DNA of 33,755 bases from Pelargonium cotyledonis (GCA_036897625.1 JAYMTA010000239.1:1-33755), one strand, 5' to 3'. Numbered from the stretch's first letter, positions 22,501 through 33,755 are shown. Made by a program: numbers and translations. The notes: generated from the sequence alone by a model not told the origin.

Positions 22501-22904
22501 GGGGTGGGTCGGCGTTATCTAGTAAGTAATGTGTCACAGAGACTAACTTGCGCCGTAAGTGTCAAATTCACAATTCTTCTCCTTCAACTATGGTTTTGGT
22601 CTCAATTGTTTATGGTTATGTTTTTTTTTTTTTTCTTTTTTCTGTTCGAGCAGCAGAGAGACACAGAGACTAGCTATGGTGGCTCTGTTTTGTGTTGTGT
22701 TTTTTTTTTAGTACTATGTTCCAAGAAACTTGGAACACACTAATGTGGTCTTGTCTTCAATTTTCGCTTCCAATTTTTTCTTTTATGGAACATAGCTCAA
22801 ATTGGATTTCAAGTGCCTCAAATTTGCGTTTGTTTTTTTGGGCGGGTCTACGTTTTTTATGATAATTATGTGAAGTAATGTTCTATTTGTATTATTTTTA
22901 ACGT

Positions 22905-24300
22905 TGTTTGTTGCCGGACCGACAACCGGACTAGGCGGCACAGCCGTGGAATTGGTTGGATATGGAAAATATAGCAACCGGACGTTTCTTATGGATCGAT
23001 TGGTTCATGGTTTTTATTTCTAAGGTTTGTGAGACTTGTAAAAATTGGAACTACGGAGACGGAGGAAGAAATTTTTTTCCTGATGATAAGGGTATTTTTG
23101 GTAATATTTTGTTAATTATTTATTTGGTTGGGTTGTTTTATTTCAGTTTTGTACATGTAAAAGATGACAGCTTTTGTGTCATTTCAATTTCATTTTTGTA
23201 TTAGTTTTAAAGTTGTTCGCTGCCGGACCGGCGACCGGAGTAGGTAACACAACCGTTGCTCCGGCTAGATATGGAATATAAAGCCACCGGACGTTTCTTA
23301 GGGGTTGACTGAATCATGGGTTTGATTTTTAAGGTCGTGATTTGTGTTAGAGATTTGTAAAAATTGGAACTTTGGAGATGGAGGAAGTGTTTTTTTTCCA
23401 TCTTGGTATGAGGGTATTTTGGGCATGTTCTGTACAAAATTTTGATACCCATAACTTTCTTTTGAGTTGTTTGATTTCAGTTGTGTTTCTGTGAAAAAAA
23501 TGAGATTTTGCATTATTTCAGTTTCAATCTTGTATTATTTGAACATTGTTAGCAGCCGGACCGGCTACCGGACGAGGTGGTGGCGCAGCCACGGAGTTGG
23601 TCCGGTGAGGAAACGTATAGCCACCGGAGAAATGGACTCATGGGTTTGATTTTTAAGGTTGTGTTTTCTTTGTGAGACATGTCAAAATTGGAACTTTGGA
23701 GATGGGAGGAAGGTCTTTTTCTTTTTTGTTATCTTGATGATAGGGGTATTTTGGGCATGTCTTGTACGAAAATTTTGATACCCATAAAAATTGAAACTTA
23801 GGGCTCTGGAGATGGAGGAAGAATGTTTAAAATCTTCCATCTTGATGACAAGGGTATTTTGGGCATGTTTGGTACACAATTTTGTTACCCATAATATATT
23901 TTCTTTGGTGTTTTATTTCAATTTTGTAGTTGTAAATGATTAGAGACTGAATCTAGTTTTTTTTTTTTTTTTTTTTTGGATGGTGGGTTTGGTTGTTGAT
24001 GTCTCTGGAAGAACTAAAAAAACCCAAAAATTGAAAATGGGAATTTAGGATGATGGGTTTGGTTTTTTATCATCATCTTGGTGACAAGGGTATTTTGGGT
24101 ATGCTTTGGTACACAATTTGTTACCCATAATGTTTTTGTTTATGGGGGTTTCTGGGTTTTTGTTCACTTTTTTTGGGTAATGGATTTGGTTGTTGGTGGA
24201 TCTGAAAAATCTAGTTATCCCAATTCACAAGATGGGAAATGGAGGAAAAGAAATTAGTTAAAAATGTAAGATTCATATGACAAGGGTACTTTTGGAATAA
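22905..24300 (+). repeat. Complex tandem array with a unit of about 310-335 bp and shorter sub-repeats
   Basis: Three full units are marked by GCCGGACC at 22913, 23222 and 23555 (spacing 309 and 333), each followed by ACCGGA, GTAGG or GAGG and a second CACCGGA or CAACCGGAC about 60 bases on. Each unit ends with AAAAATTGGAACT, GGAGATGGAGGAAG and AAGGGTATTTTGGGCATGT, then TACCCATAA. This last part alone is repeated further at about 23785-23895, 24030-24130 and, more decayed, 24230-24300. The units are diverged and non-coding. Confidence 0.85.
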
Positions 24301-24404
24301 TAATTATGGTTTGATTCACACCAACCTCTCAAATTTTTGTGTAAGATTGGCTTGTGGAAGATGAAGATGAAGTTTGTTTATTCTCTAGTTATTTTTTATT
24401 GTGT

Positions 24405-24433
24405 TGATGAAGATGAAGATGAAGATGAAGATG
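24405..24433 (+). repeat. GATGAA microsatellite
   Basis: GATGAA is repeated almost five times in a row (GATGAAGATGAAGATGAAGA and on). It is simple sequence with no coding context. Confidence 0.85.
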
Positions 24434-24649
24434 GTTATAGGTCTCTATGTTTCTTTTAAAGAACTTTTTGTAGCTCCATGGTGGATGGGTTTGGTGGGAT
24501 GGGTCGGGTCAAGAAAATGGGTCAAAACCAAATATATCTGTAGTTGGGTTGATTTTGGTGTAGCTTCCTGAATTCTATAGATGCTTGAAAGAGGAATGGA
24601 GGTTGGTCCATAGGTTTCCATGAAAAAATAAATTACAACATTTTTCTGT

Positions 24650-24760
24650 GGCGATGAGGTAGTGGTTAGAGATCGTATGTGTCTATTTATTATTCGAGCT
24701 TGTGACCTTAAGGTTACAAGAGAACAACTTTACAGTCTGTTGCGTTTCACAAAATGCACG
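24650..24760 (+). mobile_element. Possible tRNA-derived SINE remnant
   Basis: GATGAGGTAGTGGTTAGAG resembles a Pol III box A context, and TATTCGAGCTTGTGACC, about 30 bases on, resembles a worn box B. No A-rich tail or target duplication was identified, so this is tentative. Confidence 0.25.
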
Positions 24761-25201
24761 ACTTCAAGGTCACAAAACTACATATTAGTTCCTCCTACTT
24801 GTTGTGAAGAGTGTATATGTTCTTAAATCTTAGCCATCTCGGAAAAACATGGCTTTCGAATCCTTGATGCCACAGGATGGCAACTTTAGTGTAACAAAGA
24901 ACTAAACGTTTCAAGAACCCTAACTCTCGTGTCGAGCTTTTGTACGATACGGACACATAATGGTTGGAAAGTTCGAGTTCAAAGAATTAACTACACCCAC
25001 GAGAATGAGATTTAGAGCTAGCTAAATAGAACAACATTACCATTTCTTAACACATATATGAACAAGTACACCTTTCTCCGCCTCCCCATTATTCGCCAAA
25101 CCCTATATACAAACCCTAGTCGGCTATTTCAGTTTACTACCAAGGTTATTACACAGATCAATATATCAACTACGTACTTTCCAGGAATCGAGGAGGTCTC
25201 G

Positions 25202-25207
25202 TTTATT
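25202..25207 (-). terminator. Possible poly(A) signal of the CCT gene
   Basis: TTTATT on the plus strand (AATAAA in the sense of the gene) is 128 bases beyond the stop codon of the CCT-motif gene. Confidence 0.4.
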
Positions 25208-25334
25208 GATCAGTACCTTTACGCTTTCCTCCGGGGTCTATTCCCGGGTTCTTGCCCTAATCCCGACCTTTTTCCATTACTTTGTATGATCCAGTCCCTC
25301 GGTCCTAGCTCCCGTCCTACTCAATTACTCCCAC

Positions 25335-28300
25335 TCATTGCCTCTTGGGGATATCGGATTCTTCGGTCTTTGCAAACCTTCCACGGATTCTTGGTTGACT
25401 GTCTGCGAGAGCCTTCCTGCAAGCATACTGAAAGAGAGAGTACGACGAGTCGCTGAGCTCTTCGGGTTGGTATGGCGTATAGAAGACGATATGACATTCT
25501 TTTATACTATTGTCTAAAACCCGACTTTTTAAAATTGTACAACAAATGTTTTGTCTCTAAACAGTTCAGAAGAGCTAGTCTCTAAATATTGTACAAAACT
25601 ATTTAACTCAGAGAAATAACTATGCAAACAAGACAACATTCACTAGTTTACCTTGATTTTCCGGCCAAAGTTCCTCTTCGTCTTCTTGTTCCGGTATCTG
25701 GAGAGCTTTTCCTTGCGCTCTTCGGAAGTGCAGTTGCTGATAATCAGCGGCCGATCAAGTGGAGACGACTGGACAATGTTAGCGTTACTGTTCCCGGTGC
25801 CAAGAGTCTGCCATAAAAACTCAGAATCAATGACCGTGTCCCATCCTGTCGAAATGTCCAGAAACATCTAAAGGTTTCTCAGTCCCTATACTTTGTAACA
25901 AAGCCAACATATGCTTGGTACTTGATTGGTAATGAATCAGTCGAAAAATCGCATGGTTCAAAAGAAAATGGTCCCCAACGGTAATTTCCGCTAGTTTTGA
26001 TGACGTGACATTAAGAAAGGATGAGATTAAAAAAAAATTGATCAGGAAGTGTAACAAATGAGATTCAAATTGATATGAAATTAACGTCGGGGGACCATTT
26101 TGGTCGGTTTTAAACAATGGAGGGGCAATTTTGGCATAAAATCAGAATAGTTGAAGTAATCTCTCCAGAGGATCTAAACTAAGGACTGTTAGGACCCAAC
26201 AAATTTGGTCCTTGAATTAATTATACCAAAATAGCCCCCAACTTTTGAAAATCCAACAAAATGGACTCCGATGTTAACTTCTATTAGTTTTCCGGTCAGT
26301 TTTACTGACATGGCATTATAAAAAGATTGGAAGTAATATCGAATAAAAGTCAATGTCGGGGAACCATTTTGGTCGGTTTTCAATAGTTGGGAGACTGTTT
26401 TCGACATGAAATTAGTTCATTACCAAATTGGTCAAGTTCTGGTTCCAAGAAAGTAGAATCCCGAAAGTGATGATCTGGATTTGGTTGTTACAGTTAAGGT
26501 TCCAGATTCCTAGTTATTATCCATTTTCATGCTTTTTCTTTCTCCGAGCCATGAATATGTTAATCATCAAGAAAATGATCTCAACATGTAATTTGAAACC
26601 ATTTAGGTAGTGTTACACTACTTTAGTCAGTAACTATCACCGTATTGACAATATAATATATACTACAAACAGAATGCTCTCAAAATTAATGAGAAACCAA
26701 ATAAAGTAGGAAACTCTGACCTTTATGTCTCCTTCGCTGTAAGCCCTCCTCATCCCATAAACGGACCCAAAATCCATTCCGGGGAAATCCAGAAAACTAG
26801 GCCTTACCGAAGGGCTAGGGACCCACTCCATCGAGCTCAAACATCCCGAGCTGACGCTTTTCTGAAACTGCGAACCATTAAGCAACTTGTCCTCATCGGT
26901 CAACACAACTGGAAACTTCATGTCTAGGACAACCTCAGGAAATGGCGACTCTCTTGCTGCTTTCTCCAAGAGATCCATCTTGCACTCGTAGAAAACTTCA
27001 CTCAAAAGTTGCTCGTTTTGAAATGATTCAATATCTGAGGACTTGAATACTTGCGGAGACATAACATCATCCCCGCAAGAGATCATTGAAATGGCTGCCA
27101 TTGGATCGAGGCTCCCAAGTGGCTCTTCAATGATCGGTTCTGGTGCTTTGAACAAATCTCCTTCGCCTCCCAGGTCATATTCGGATATTGTGGAGGTCTG
27201 TGACAAATTGTTCAGCGTAAGCCAAGGGAAAGGAGCATCGAAGTTTTATAAAAATCAACTACTACATCATAGACGTGGAGAAGCCGAGATGTTATGGACA
27301 TATGCATATAGTGTGCAAATTAGTGCATATTCGAGGATCCCAATAAGCATGACACAAGGGATCAAAAAGAAGTAAATGACAAACTTCTCAAACAACCTTT
27401 TAATCAATTACTAGCACTTAAGAAGATCGAAACCAGAAAAATGGCGTGCAAAGGTATATATATATAAGAATTTAATACTTCTTTATATCAATTATCAACT
27501 TCAACTACATAGAAATAACAACCAAACAACTTCTCTACTCTTCACTTGTCCTCATTGTAGCGTAATTTGAAAGCTAGAGGTAATCTATTTTCTTGTAATG
27601 TTGTCTTTGATCAAATGGCTTCGCAAAAACTAAAGAAAACACTAGAGAATAGGCCTTGGGGTTTCTTTTTGGATTGTAGCACCAAATACTTCGAAAACCC
27701 AATTCTAGTTTCAGAAAATCATCCACTACCTGTAAAAGATTAAACATCCAAGAAATTCCGAAAGTCTTCAACTTTAATCCTTTCCTCGCTCCAAATTAGC
27801 TCTCTCCAAATAATTAAGCACAAAGGAATATCAATGAATTAGTTTCACTTTTCTACAATCTTTTTACTTCTTTAGACTCCAAAAAATCTAAACATGAAAA
27901 AAACAAAAACTTTTTTCTTCAATATCTTTCAAGTGGGGAAAAAGCAATATCCCTATAACGAACTAATATGGAAATGATCTTAAAGGACACGAAACTGGAA
28001 ATTGTTAATTAATTTCCATTTGTGTCCACTTTGATTTCACAGATCCAACATGTAAAGCATGCGCCAATTGCTTCTAGTTAAGCTTCTTTGGGTTGATTCT
28101 TTTGATTTTATTATTGCTATAATTTTGTTGGTTGTTGACAAAGATAAATTGTATATGTTTAAGCAAACCCTAGACAGCATAAAACATAAATAGTTGAATA
28201 AAATCCATCTGCTAGTCCATTTTCTCAGCAACCAAACAGGAGATAGTGAAAGAAAAACTACATGCAAATAACAAAACACCCAGAACAAAAACACAAAATT

Positions 28301-28956
28301 GATGAACACAAACTAACCACCGGACCCCCACAAATTTGCATGCAAATAACAAAAGACCCAGAACAAATACAGAAAATTAACTTCTGCAGATGAACACAAA
28401 CTAACCAACAGATCCCCACAAAATTAATCACAAATCCTAACTGGTTTTCACACAACCCTCACAAATTTCCCACTCCATTTTCCCAGCAATCAAACAGACC
28501 ACAATTCACAAAAACAGAAACCTGAACACAATACACACACAAAAACCAAAAACCCTCAACTTCCCAGAAAAAATCAGCCCAAACCCACCTCAGAACCAAC
28601 AAAAAATGCAGATCAAACAACTCAATAAAGCAAAAGTAAACAACTTTACATAAAATCCAGAGCAAAAACAGAGACCTGAACAAAATACACCCACTAAAGC
28701 ACAAACCCTCAATTTCCCAGAAAAACCAGCTCAAACCCATCTGAGAACCAACCAAAAAAATGCAGATCAAGCAACTAAACAAAGTTAAATTAAACAACTT
28801 TACATAAAATTCAGACAAAAAGAGTAAAAATAATACTAAGAAAAACAGTACCACAGATGGGCTCGCGCTCTGGAATTTGCAGAACTCTTCAAGCTGCTGA
28901 ATTTCTTGAGCGAAACTCTGGAAATACGGGAAAAAAATTCCCGTCTCTGCATACAT
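25335..28956 (-). CDS. CCT-motif family (CMF) protein
   Basis: Four coding exons on the minus strand: 28956-28852, 27197-26721, 25807-25652 and 25427-25335. All introns are phase 0 and GT-AG; the product is 276 residues. It begins MYAETGIFFPYFQSFAQEIQ, has an acidic middle with GDLFKAPEPIIEEPLGSLDP (about 45-65) and ARESPFPEV, and ends with a CCT motif (about 222-267) containing RKEKLSRYRNKKTKRNFGRK, then YACRKALADSQPRIRGRFAK. No B-box zinc fingers are seen, so it belongs to the CCT-only group. Family knowledge: CCT proteins are nuclear and act in transcription through NF-Y-like contacts. The last intron splits the CCT motif after IK. As I recall, Arabidopsis has a CCT gene next to both ATX5 (At5g53420) and ATX4 (At4g27900). 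The exact role of this member is unknown to me. Confidence 0.9.
25808..26720 (-). other. Intron 2 of the CCT gene with tandem fold-back elements
   Basis: The 913-base intron joins GDIK to TLGTGN. It holds two tandem copies of a palindromic repeat (25920-26150 and 26190-26420) and plain AT-rich sequence. Confidence 0.7.
25920..26420. repeat. Two tandem copies of a fold-back, MITE-like repeat
   Basis: Each copy has a left arm like CAAAATGGTCCCCGACGTTA and an inverted right arm. In copy one they are AAAATGGTCCCCAACGGTAA near 25965 and TTAACGTCGGGGGACCATTT near 26081. In copy two they are AAAATGGACTCCGATGTTAA near 26258 and CAATGTCGGGGAACCATTTT near 26351. Both continue into TTGGTCGGTTTT. The copies lie in the same orientation about 270 bases apart. 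The type is common in plant genomes; no coding capacity is seen. Confidence 0.75.
28261..28435. repeat. Tandem duplication of about 80 bp in the CCT gene intron
   Basis: CATGCAAATAACAAAACACC at 28261 and CATGCAAATAACAAAAGACC at 28340 begin two similar units, each running through GATGAACACAAACTAACCA to CCCCACAAA. Confidence 0.8.
28521..28825. repeat. Tandem duplication of about 154 bp in the CCT gene intron
   Basis: The unit starts CCTGAACACAATACAC at 28521 and CCTGAACAAAATACAC at 28675. Both units run through CCCTCAACTTCCCAGAAA or CCCTCAATTTCCCAGAAA and AATGCAGATCAA, ending in AACAACTTTACATAAAAT. It lies just downstream (in the gene's sense) of the first coding exon. Confidence 0.85.
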
Positions 28957-29156
28957 TTCTACGGCAAAACCTCTCTCACAGACACAGAGCAAAAGGTCAC
29001 TTCACCAAGAAACAGAGCATATACAGAGCCAAAAAACAGAGTAGATATAAAATATATAAGAAGCTATATTGTATTTTGAGAGAGATTGGTTTGTTTATTT
29101 ATTGGGTTTTTTTATTATGAAATTGTTAGGAAATTGTGAAGGAGGAGGAGAGAGAA

Positions 29157-29162
29157 TTTATA
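29157..29162 (-). promoter_or_regulatory. Probable TATA box of the CCT gene
   Basis: The minus strand reads ACTATAAATTCTCTCTCC, about 200 bases upstream of the start codon, followed by a C/T-rich leader. A TATA box followed by a CT-rich leader is typical of plant core promoters. Confidence 0.6.
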
Positions 29163-32100
29163 GTACTAAAAAAATGTAATGTTGGGAGTGATGATGTCAT
29201 AATTATAGGTCAAGGTCATATATTATTTATTTATTTTTTAGTTTTTGATTTTTATAATAAGGACGAAGTGTAAAAATTGACAATATAGCAATGTTCATTG
29301 CTTCTTTGTCTCCATGATTTTTATTGTTCTTTTCTGATTTTAAACATTATTTTGTTTTCATGCTGTGCTAGTGGTGTAATAGTTTTTTTTCTTCTTCATT
29401 TACTTATTTATTATATTAATTAGAATGGACAATTTAGATAAAAATTGTGTGCTCATTTTAATTTTCGAATTGGATGTGCAGGTCAATATAGGTTAATTTT
29501 TTTTTTATTGAAACTTAACAAACTCTTGCCCAAATTTGAATCATTACAATTCTTTACGATTTACGTATGAGAATTTAGTTTTTGTCGAGCGGTTGAAGTA
29601 TTCAAAAATTCAAAGTTTTAGCTTTTACATTAGTAGTTTATGTTGGTGGTCAATAATCATATTAAATGCGAGAATGTGACAAATTTTTTAACATCTAGCA
29701 TATTGCATATGGCTTCTGTCACGTAAACTCACTAATGCATTAACATTTTTTAGCGGGTCGAACGTAGATGTGATTCAGTGAAACATGCTTAAATCACAGA
29801 AGAGATGAAGTAGAATTAAAGTTCAACAAGTTGGGCTAAAAGTCTAAAACCCAATCCAAGCAAAGCAGCCAACGATCAATACCATCCGATTTTGTTTCAT
29901 ATTTACACCATGTTTTGACAACATAACCTCCTTAAGAGGCAATTTTGTCGTTTTCAAATGTTTTACTACAAGTTCATTTTCATGTATGATTTGACACGAG
30001 AGTTATAAATAATTGATGCGCATTTTTTTATATATATATTTAAAGATCTCTGTTACTTTTGTGCTTTGACTGTTGTTTTTGAAATAAAGTGGCATAAAAA
30101 AAGTGGAGATTCCTGTTACCTTATTTGAGTTACTATTTAAAAAAATACTTCAAAAATCCAAGTTGTGTATATGGTGAGTGCACTATGACAATATAATAAT
30201 ATCTTTGGTTGGCATATGCTAGTGATGGGCACACACAACACAAGAAGCACATTTTAGATTTTTGGAGGTAGTAGTAGTAAGTGTTTAGTGCATAGTACAA
30301 GTACTATGCTTCACTTTTTGTTTGCTCTGGCAATTTGGTAAATAAAAAGTGCAAGTCACACCCAACAAAGACTAGAATCATTATCATTCATTTCATAATT
30401 TGCATTGCATTGCTTTGGTTTTCTATGCAAAAACCCTAACTATGCTTTTCTTTTTCCATATTTGGCTATTCTATATTTAGCTCAACAAAAGAATCCAAAA
30501 AGTGCATTGAAGTTTGGGCCAAATAAGAGACACAAAAGGGTCCCATATGCCAAAGCACTTCCAATTACATTTCCTCTACAATGAAAGACAAATCCCACTA
30601 TCAAACAATTCCCACTCACATCTGTTTTTCCCATTGCCAACCATTTCTTTCACATTTGCCATAATTTTTCTGACTTCTACTTCAATCCCCTCCCCCACAA
30701 GGCTTAATTGAGTTCATGAATCAATGCAAAAACCTACAAACAATAATGTTCATTTATTGATACAAGAATTAGAGTTTTACTTGTAAGTTCTCCATCGTTT
30801 CATCTTTCGGATTCCGATGCAGCTCATGTAAAAAAGAGGTAATAATGCTTTTCTTGCATATCACTGAATGTTCAGTTCATTTTGCATTCTTACAGGCTTT
30901 TAATCACTATTAGAGGATCTGTCGGTTGAACATTTCTACAAATACAATGAATTGAATATTTACGGAAATAATAATGCTGATTCCTTGGTGGAAGAATTAG
31001 TGTTCTACTTATAAGTTCTCATCCGTTCATCGTCGTTTTTATTGTTTTCTCTTTTAGATTCCGATGCAACTTGTAAAAAATATGATAGTCATCAGAGATA
31101 CTAATATTTTTCTTGCATTTCAGTGAATGATTCGTTCATTTAGCGTTCTTATACAGGCTTTTAATCAATATTAGAGGATTTTTCGATTGAACGGCTATAC
31201 AAATATGGTGAATTGAATATAATCAAAAAGAAACCAACGCGGCAGTGCACACATATAATTATTCTTTGGAATTTGTGATTTCTTGCTACAAAATGACTTG
31301 GTTCACTCCACCTTCTTCTTCTCCTCCATTAAATAAACAACTTTGTTATTCTTCATGCTTAAGTCAACCATTGCAAAAATGGGTTTTTGGAAAATTGACA
31401 TTCCTAATGAGCATTGAGTGTCTTCCCAAATGTGGATGCTATTGCAGCCAATGGAAAATGTGCATTTTCTACAAGAAATATTGGGACAGCAACTTTGTGT
31501 GGAATCACTTATTGTTCTTCATTTCTGGCTGAGAAGAGAAAGAAACCAAAATAAGACACATTGTATAAAGACACTTATTATGTGGCCTCCAGCTCCTCAC
31601 ATGATGATTGGAACTACCACAAAACTATGACAAGTATTGTTTCTTGCTTTGTCTGCTATCTAGTTCTGTCTTGGTGACACTTGTCCGGACACGAGTCCTC
31701 CATTTGGCAACGCACTATTGGAAGAGTTTATTTTCCTATCGTGAACAAAAATAGTTTTAGAATGATTTGAAGTCGAATGGCTCAACCAGTATACTCAAAC
31801 TCAATCAACGGATTGATATGGTTTTCTTAAACAACAATTCTTATTTTTACTTTCTAGACACCTTATCATGAGAGACTTGATTACATAACCGTGTGGGGTG
31901 TTTTGTTAATTTTTCATTATAAAACGATGTTGTTTGAAGAACTAGGGTTTTTTTCTATTATTCTTATGCTCTGATAGTCTTTTATTGTAGTAAAAAACTA
32001 GGGATGAAATCATATTAATTTTTCGCATTTCAAGACCACACATGAAAGGTATTTTTGTACTTTTAATCGAGTTTATTCTCAATTACGTCCGAGGTAAGAG

Positions 32101-33755
32101 ATGTAAATATATTGTTTTTGCATAATTTTTATTTGTTTATTTAAAGGTCATGTAAGATTTTAGAACTCCATAAAAGAAATTGGAATTTCTACGCTGCTTT
32201 TACAAATATCTGGAACCCGTTTTTCATACACGTCGATCGAGAAGTCGTTTTCTTAACTCTAATTTATTATTTTTTATGTTGAAATTTGTCTTCTAAATTC
32301 AAAATTGGATCACATAAACAACTTATCAATTCCAATTTTAATATGAATTTTAAGACATTTTATAAAAGTGGATTTGTATATATGCATACAAGTTCTCTAG
32401 TGGGAAATGAGCTTCCAAATGTGGGAATTTAAGGTATTATGGACTGTCCTATGAGGCACACCAAAGTGCAATTTCCCTTTCACCTCAATAAAATAAAATA
32501 AAGAAAGCATAAATACTCTAAAGTTTCTTTATTATTTTGGTCAAATTCTATTATCTTTTTTTTTCTTCTTCTTTTCACTAACATTACTTTACAGTTCAAC
32601 TCATATTCCTTCTCCTTCAATCTTGAAAACTGTTTTGACCTAAACATTGATATTATTTTTATGATAAAAACACTGATAATTAAACTATATATAGTTGTAA
32701 AAACTAAAAAGGAAATCCATATTTAGTGGTGTTTACTGTTTGGAATTTTGTTCACATTCTTGTATTAGCAAAGCAAGTTGCAACACATTATAGCGTGTAA
32801 TGTCACCATTAATCATAACACTCACTACAGTTTGTAAAAAAGAAAAAAAAAGTAGATTCATAGTAAAACAATAATATTGATTTAAATATTTAATCATGTT
32901 AATTATTGAAAACAAAACTGTTTGTATATTTATGTATATACTAATATCTAACACGACTTACAATTTTGTTGAAAACATAAACGCACTGATTTTGAAGAAC
33001 ATCGATCACCAAATCCTAATAATTTTTCTTAAGCATTAGCTTAAATAATCTAAAATAAAAGAGAACTTACAATATTTTATTAGTAATATACATTTTCACA
33101 ATTTTTTTAACATATATATCTAAAATAACCATTTGTGAATAACTTAGAATGTTGTGGAATAGAGAAACTAAAATTAACTTTAAAAAAAAAAACACATTAT
33201 TCAAGAAGTTATGGGATAAAAAAGGAATTGAGTTTTTGGATTGAAAACTTTGATATTTATTTATTTGAATTTATAGATTAATATTCTTTGCTTTATGAGT
33301 TAGATAAAGGGACAAAAGTTAGGTTGGTACAATAAAATATTGATTGTTATGTACAAATTGGCAATGTGGAGGAATAGGCAGCTCCATATTTGATAGAGAA
33401 TTTGAATATTTTATCTCATTGGAACTCAGAATCTATCTTTCTCTTACAGCTAATAAATTATTGTATATCTCTGCTTATTTTGAGTTTTCTTTTAAGATAC
33501 AACTATTTAGAAAACGCCGATAAAAAAATGACTGTTTGCACTATATGTTTGAAAATTGAAAACATAAACCGAAAGAAAACTTTCTATAGTTTATACTTCA
33601 AATCCTATCTCGAATAAAACTGAAATGAAAATCATTCAAGAGTTTTTGAAAATTCAAACTAAAACATTCTCCAAACGATTAACTGTGGAAAAAAAAGGCC
33701 GGAAGTTAAAAAACTAATGTATTAAATCAAACGTCCACTCGTAAAAAATATATAT
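29163..33755. other. AT-rich intergenic region without a supported gene
   Basis: I read both strands and found no reading frame longer than about 95 codons and none with family-like sequence. The only structure seen is a diverged tandem duplication at 30765-31222. The proximal part (29163 to about 30200) is presumably the promoter of the CCT gene. No RNA gene was recognised. Confidence 0.55.
30765..31222. repeat. Diverged tandem duplication of about 230 bp
   Basis: GAATTAGAGTTTTACTTGTA at 30765 and GAATTAGTGTTCTACTTATA at 30994 start two units that both continue through AAGTTCTC, GATTCCGATGCA, TTTTCTTGCAT, CAGGCTTTTAATCA, TTAGAGGAT and end in GAATTGAATAT. Both are non-coding and carry small indels, so the duplication is not recent. 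Confidence 0.8.

Larger units (their letters stand above)
22501..25201. other. Intergenic region between the CCT gene and the ATX gene
   Basis: No gene is supported. It is the far promoter of the minus-strand ATX gene and the 3' flank of the minus-strand CCT gene. It contains a tandem array (22905-24300), a GATGAA microsatellite (24405-24433), a possible SINE remnant (24650-24760) and AT-rich sequence. Confidence 0.6.
27198..28851 (-). other. Intron 1 of the CCT gene (1.65 kb)
   Basis: GT-AG intron with donor GTG|GTACTG and acceptor TTGTCACAG. The left two thirds is AT-rich without recognisable features. The right third carries two short tandem duplications, described separately. Confidence 0.75.

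Noticed and set aside
22324-22743. A 139-codon plus-strand frame upstream of the ATX gene
   Set aside because: It covers the GA-rich promoter segment and long T runs; the protein is low-complexity and unlikely to be real.
25058-25456. A plus-strand frame of 132 codons
   Set aside because: It lies antisense to the last exon of the CCT gene (25335-25427), which encodes the end of the CCT motif. The plus-strand protein shows no domain.
185-29162. A plant biosynthetic gene cluster or novel operon-like system
   Set aside because: The four products are unrelated housekeeping or regulatory proteins, and the gene order appears ancestral; nothing indicates a shared pathway.
31245-31532. A 95-codon plus-strand frame in the distal spacer
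   Set aside because: Composition is rich in Cys, Trp, Phe and Tyr, as expected from random AT-rich DNA, and no family or splice structure fits.

Overview
The window is nuclear DNA of a flowering plant, most likely a eudicot. It is AT-rich, its genes are split by many GT-AG introns, leaders carry telo-box motifs, introns and spacers hold MITE-like repeats, and all four genes match plant-specific families. I cannot name the species from sequence alone.

Layout from left to right. (1) 185-3965, minus strand: a PAP14/FBN11 (ORG1) type gene, a chloroplast-targeted kinase-fold plus fibrillin protein. Eleven coding exons give 437 codons; the fibrillin C-terminus lies beyond the left edge. (2) 5438-12373, plus strand: an arginine/aspartate-rich protein of 1184 residues resembling HIZ2/ZC3H13-like, a partner of the m6A RNA methyltransferase complex, with a uORF and telo-boxes in the leader. 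(3) 13236-22119, minus strand: a 22-exon, 1094-residue histone H3K4 methyltransferase of the ATX4/ATX5 type (PWWP, PHD fingers, extended PHD, SET, post-SET), convergent with gene 2. (4) 25202-29162, minus strand: a four-exon, 276-residue CCT-motif (CMF) protein. The last 4.6 kb (29163-33755) is AT-rich spacer with no gene I can support.

All coding exon joins were worked out by hand and are frame-consistent. The one problem is the last intron of the ATX gene, which lacks a GT or good GC donor as read.

As I recall the Arabidopsis map, the order PAP14 - HIZ2 - ATX5 - CCT is that of At5g53450, At5g53440, At5g53430 and At5g53420, so this is probably an ancestral syntenic block and not a new gene cluster. 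Two members act on gene expression at different levels (RNA m6A and H3K4 methylation), one is a putative transcription regulator and one is plastidial; I see no evidence that they form one pathway. The more unusual material is a probable pseudokinase in gene 1, the splice-site oddities in gene 3, and several tandem arrays and fold-back elements in introns and promoters.
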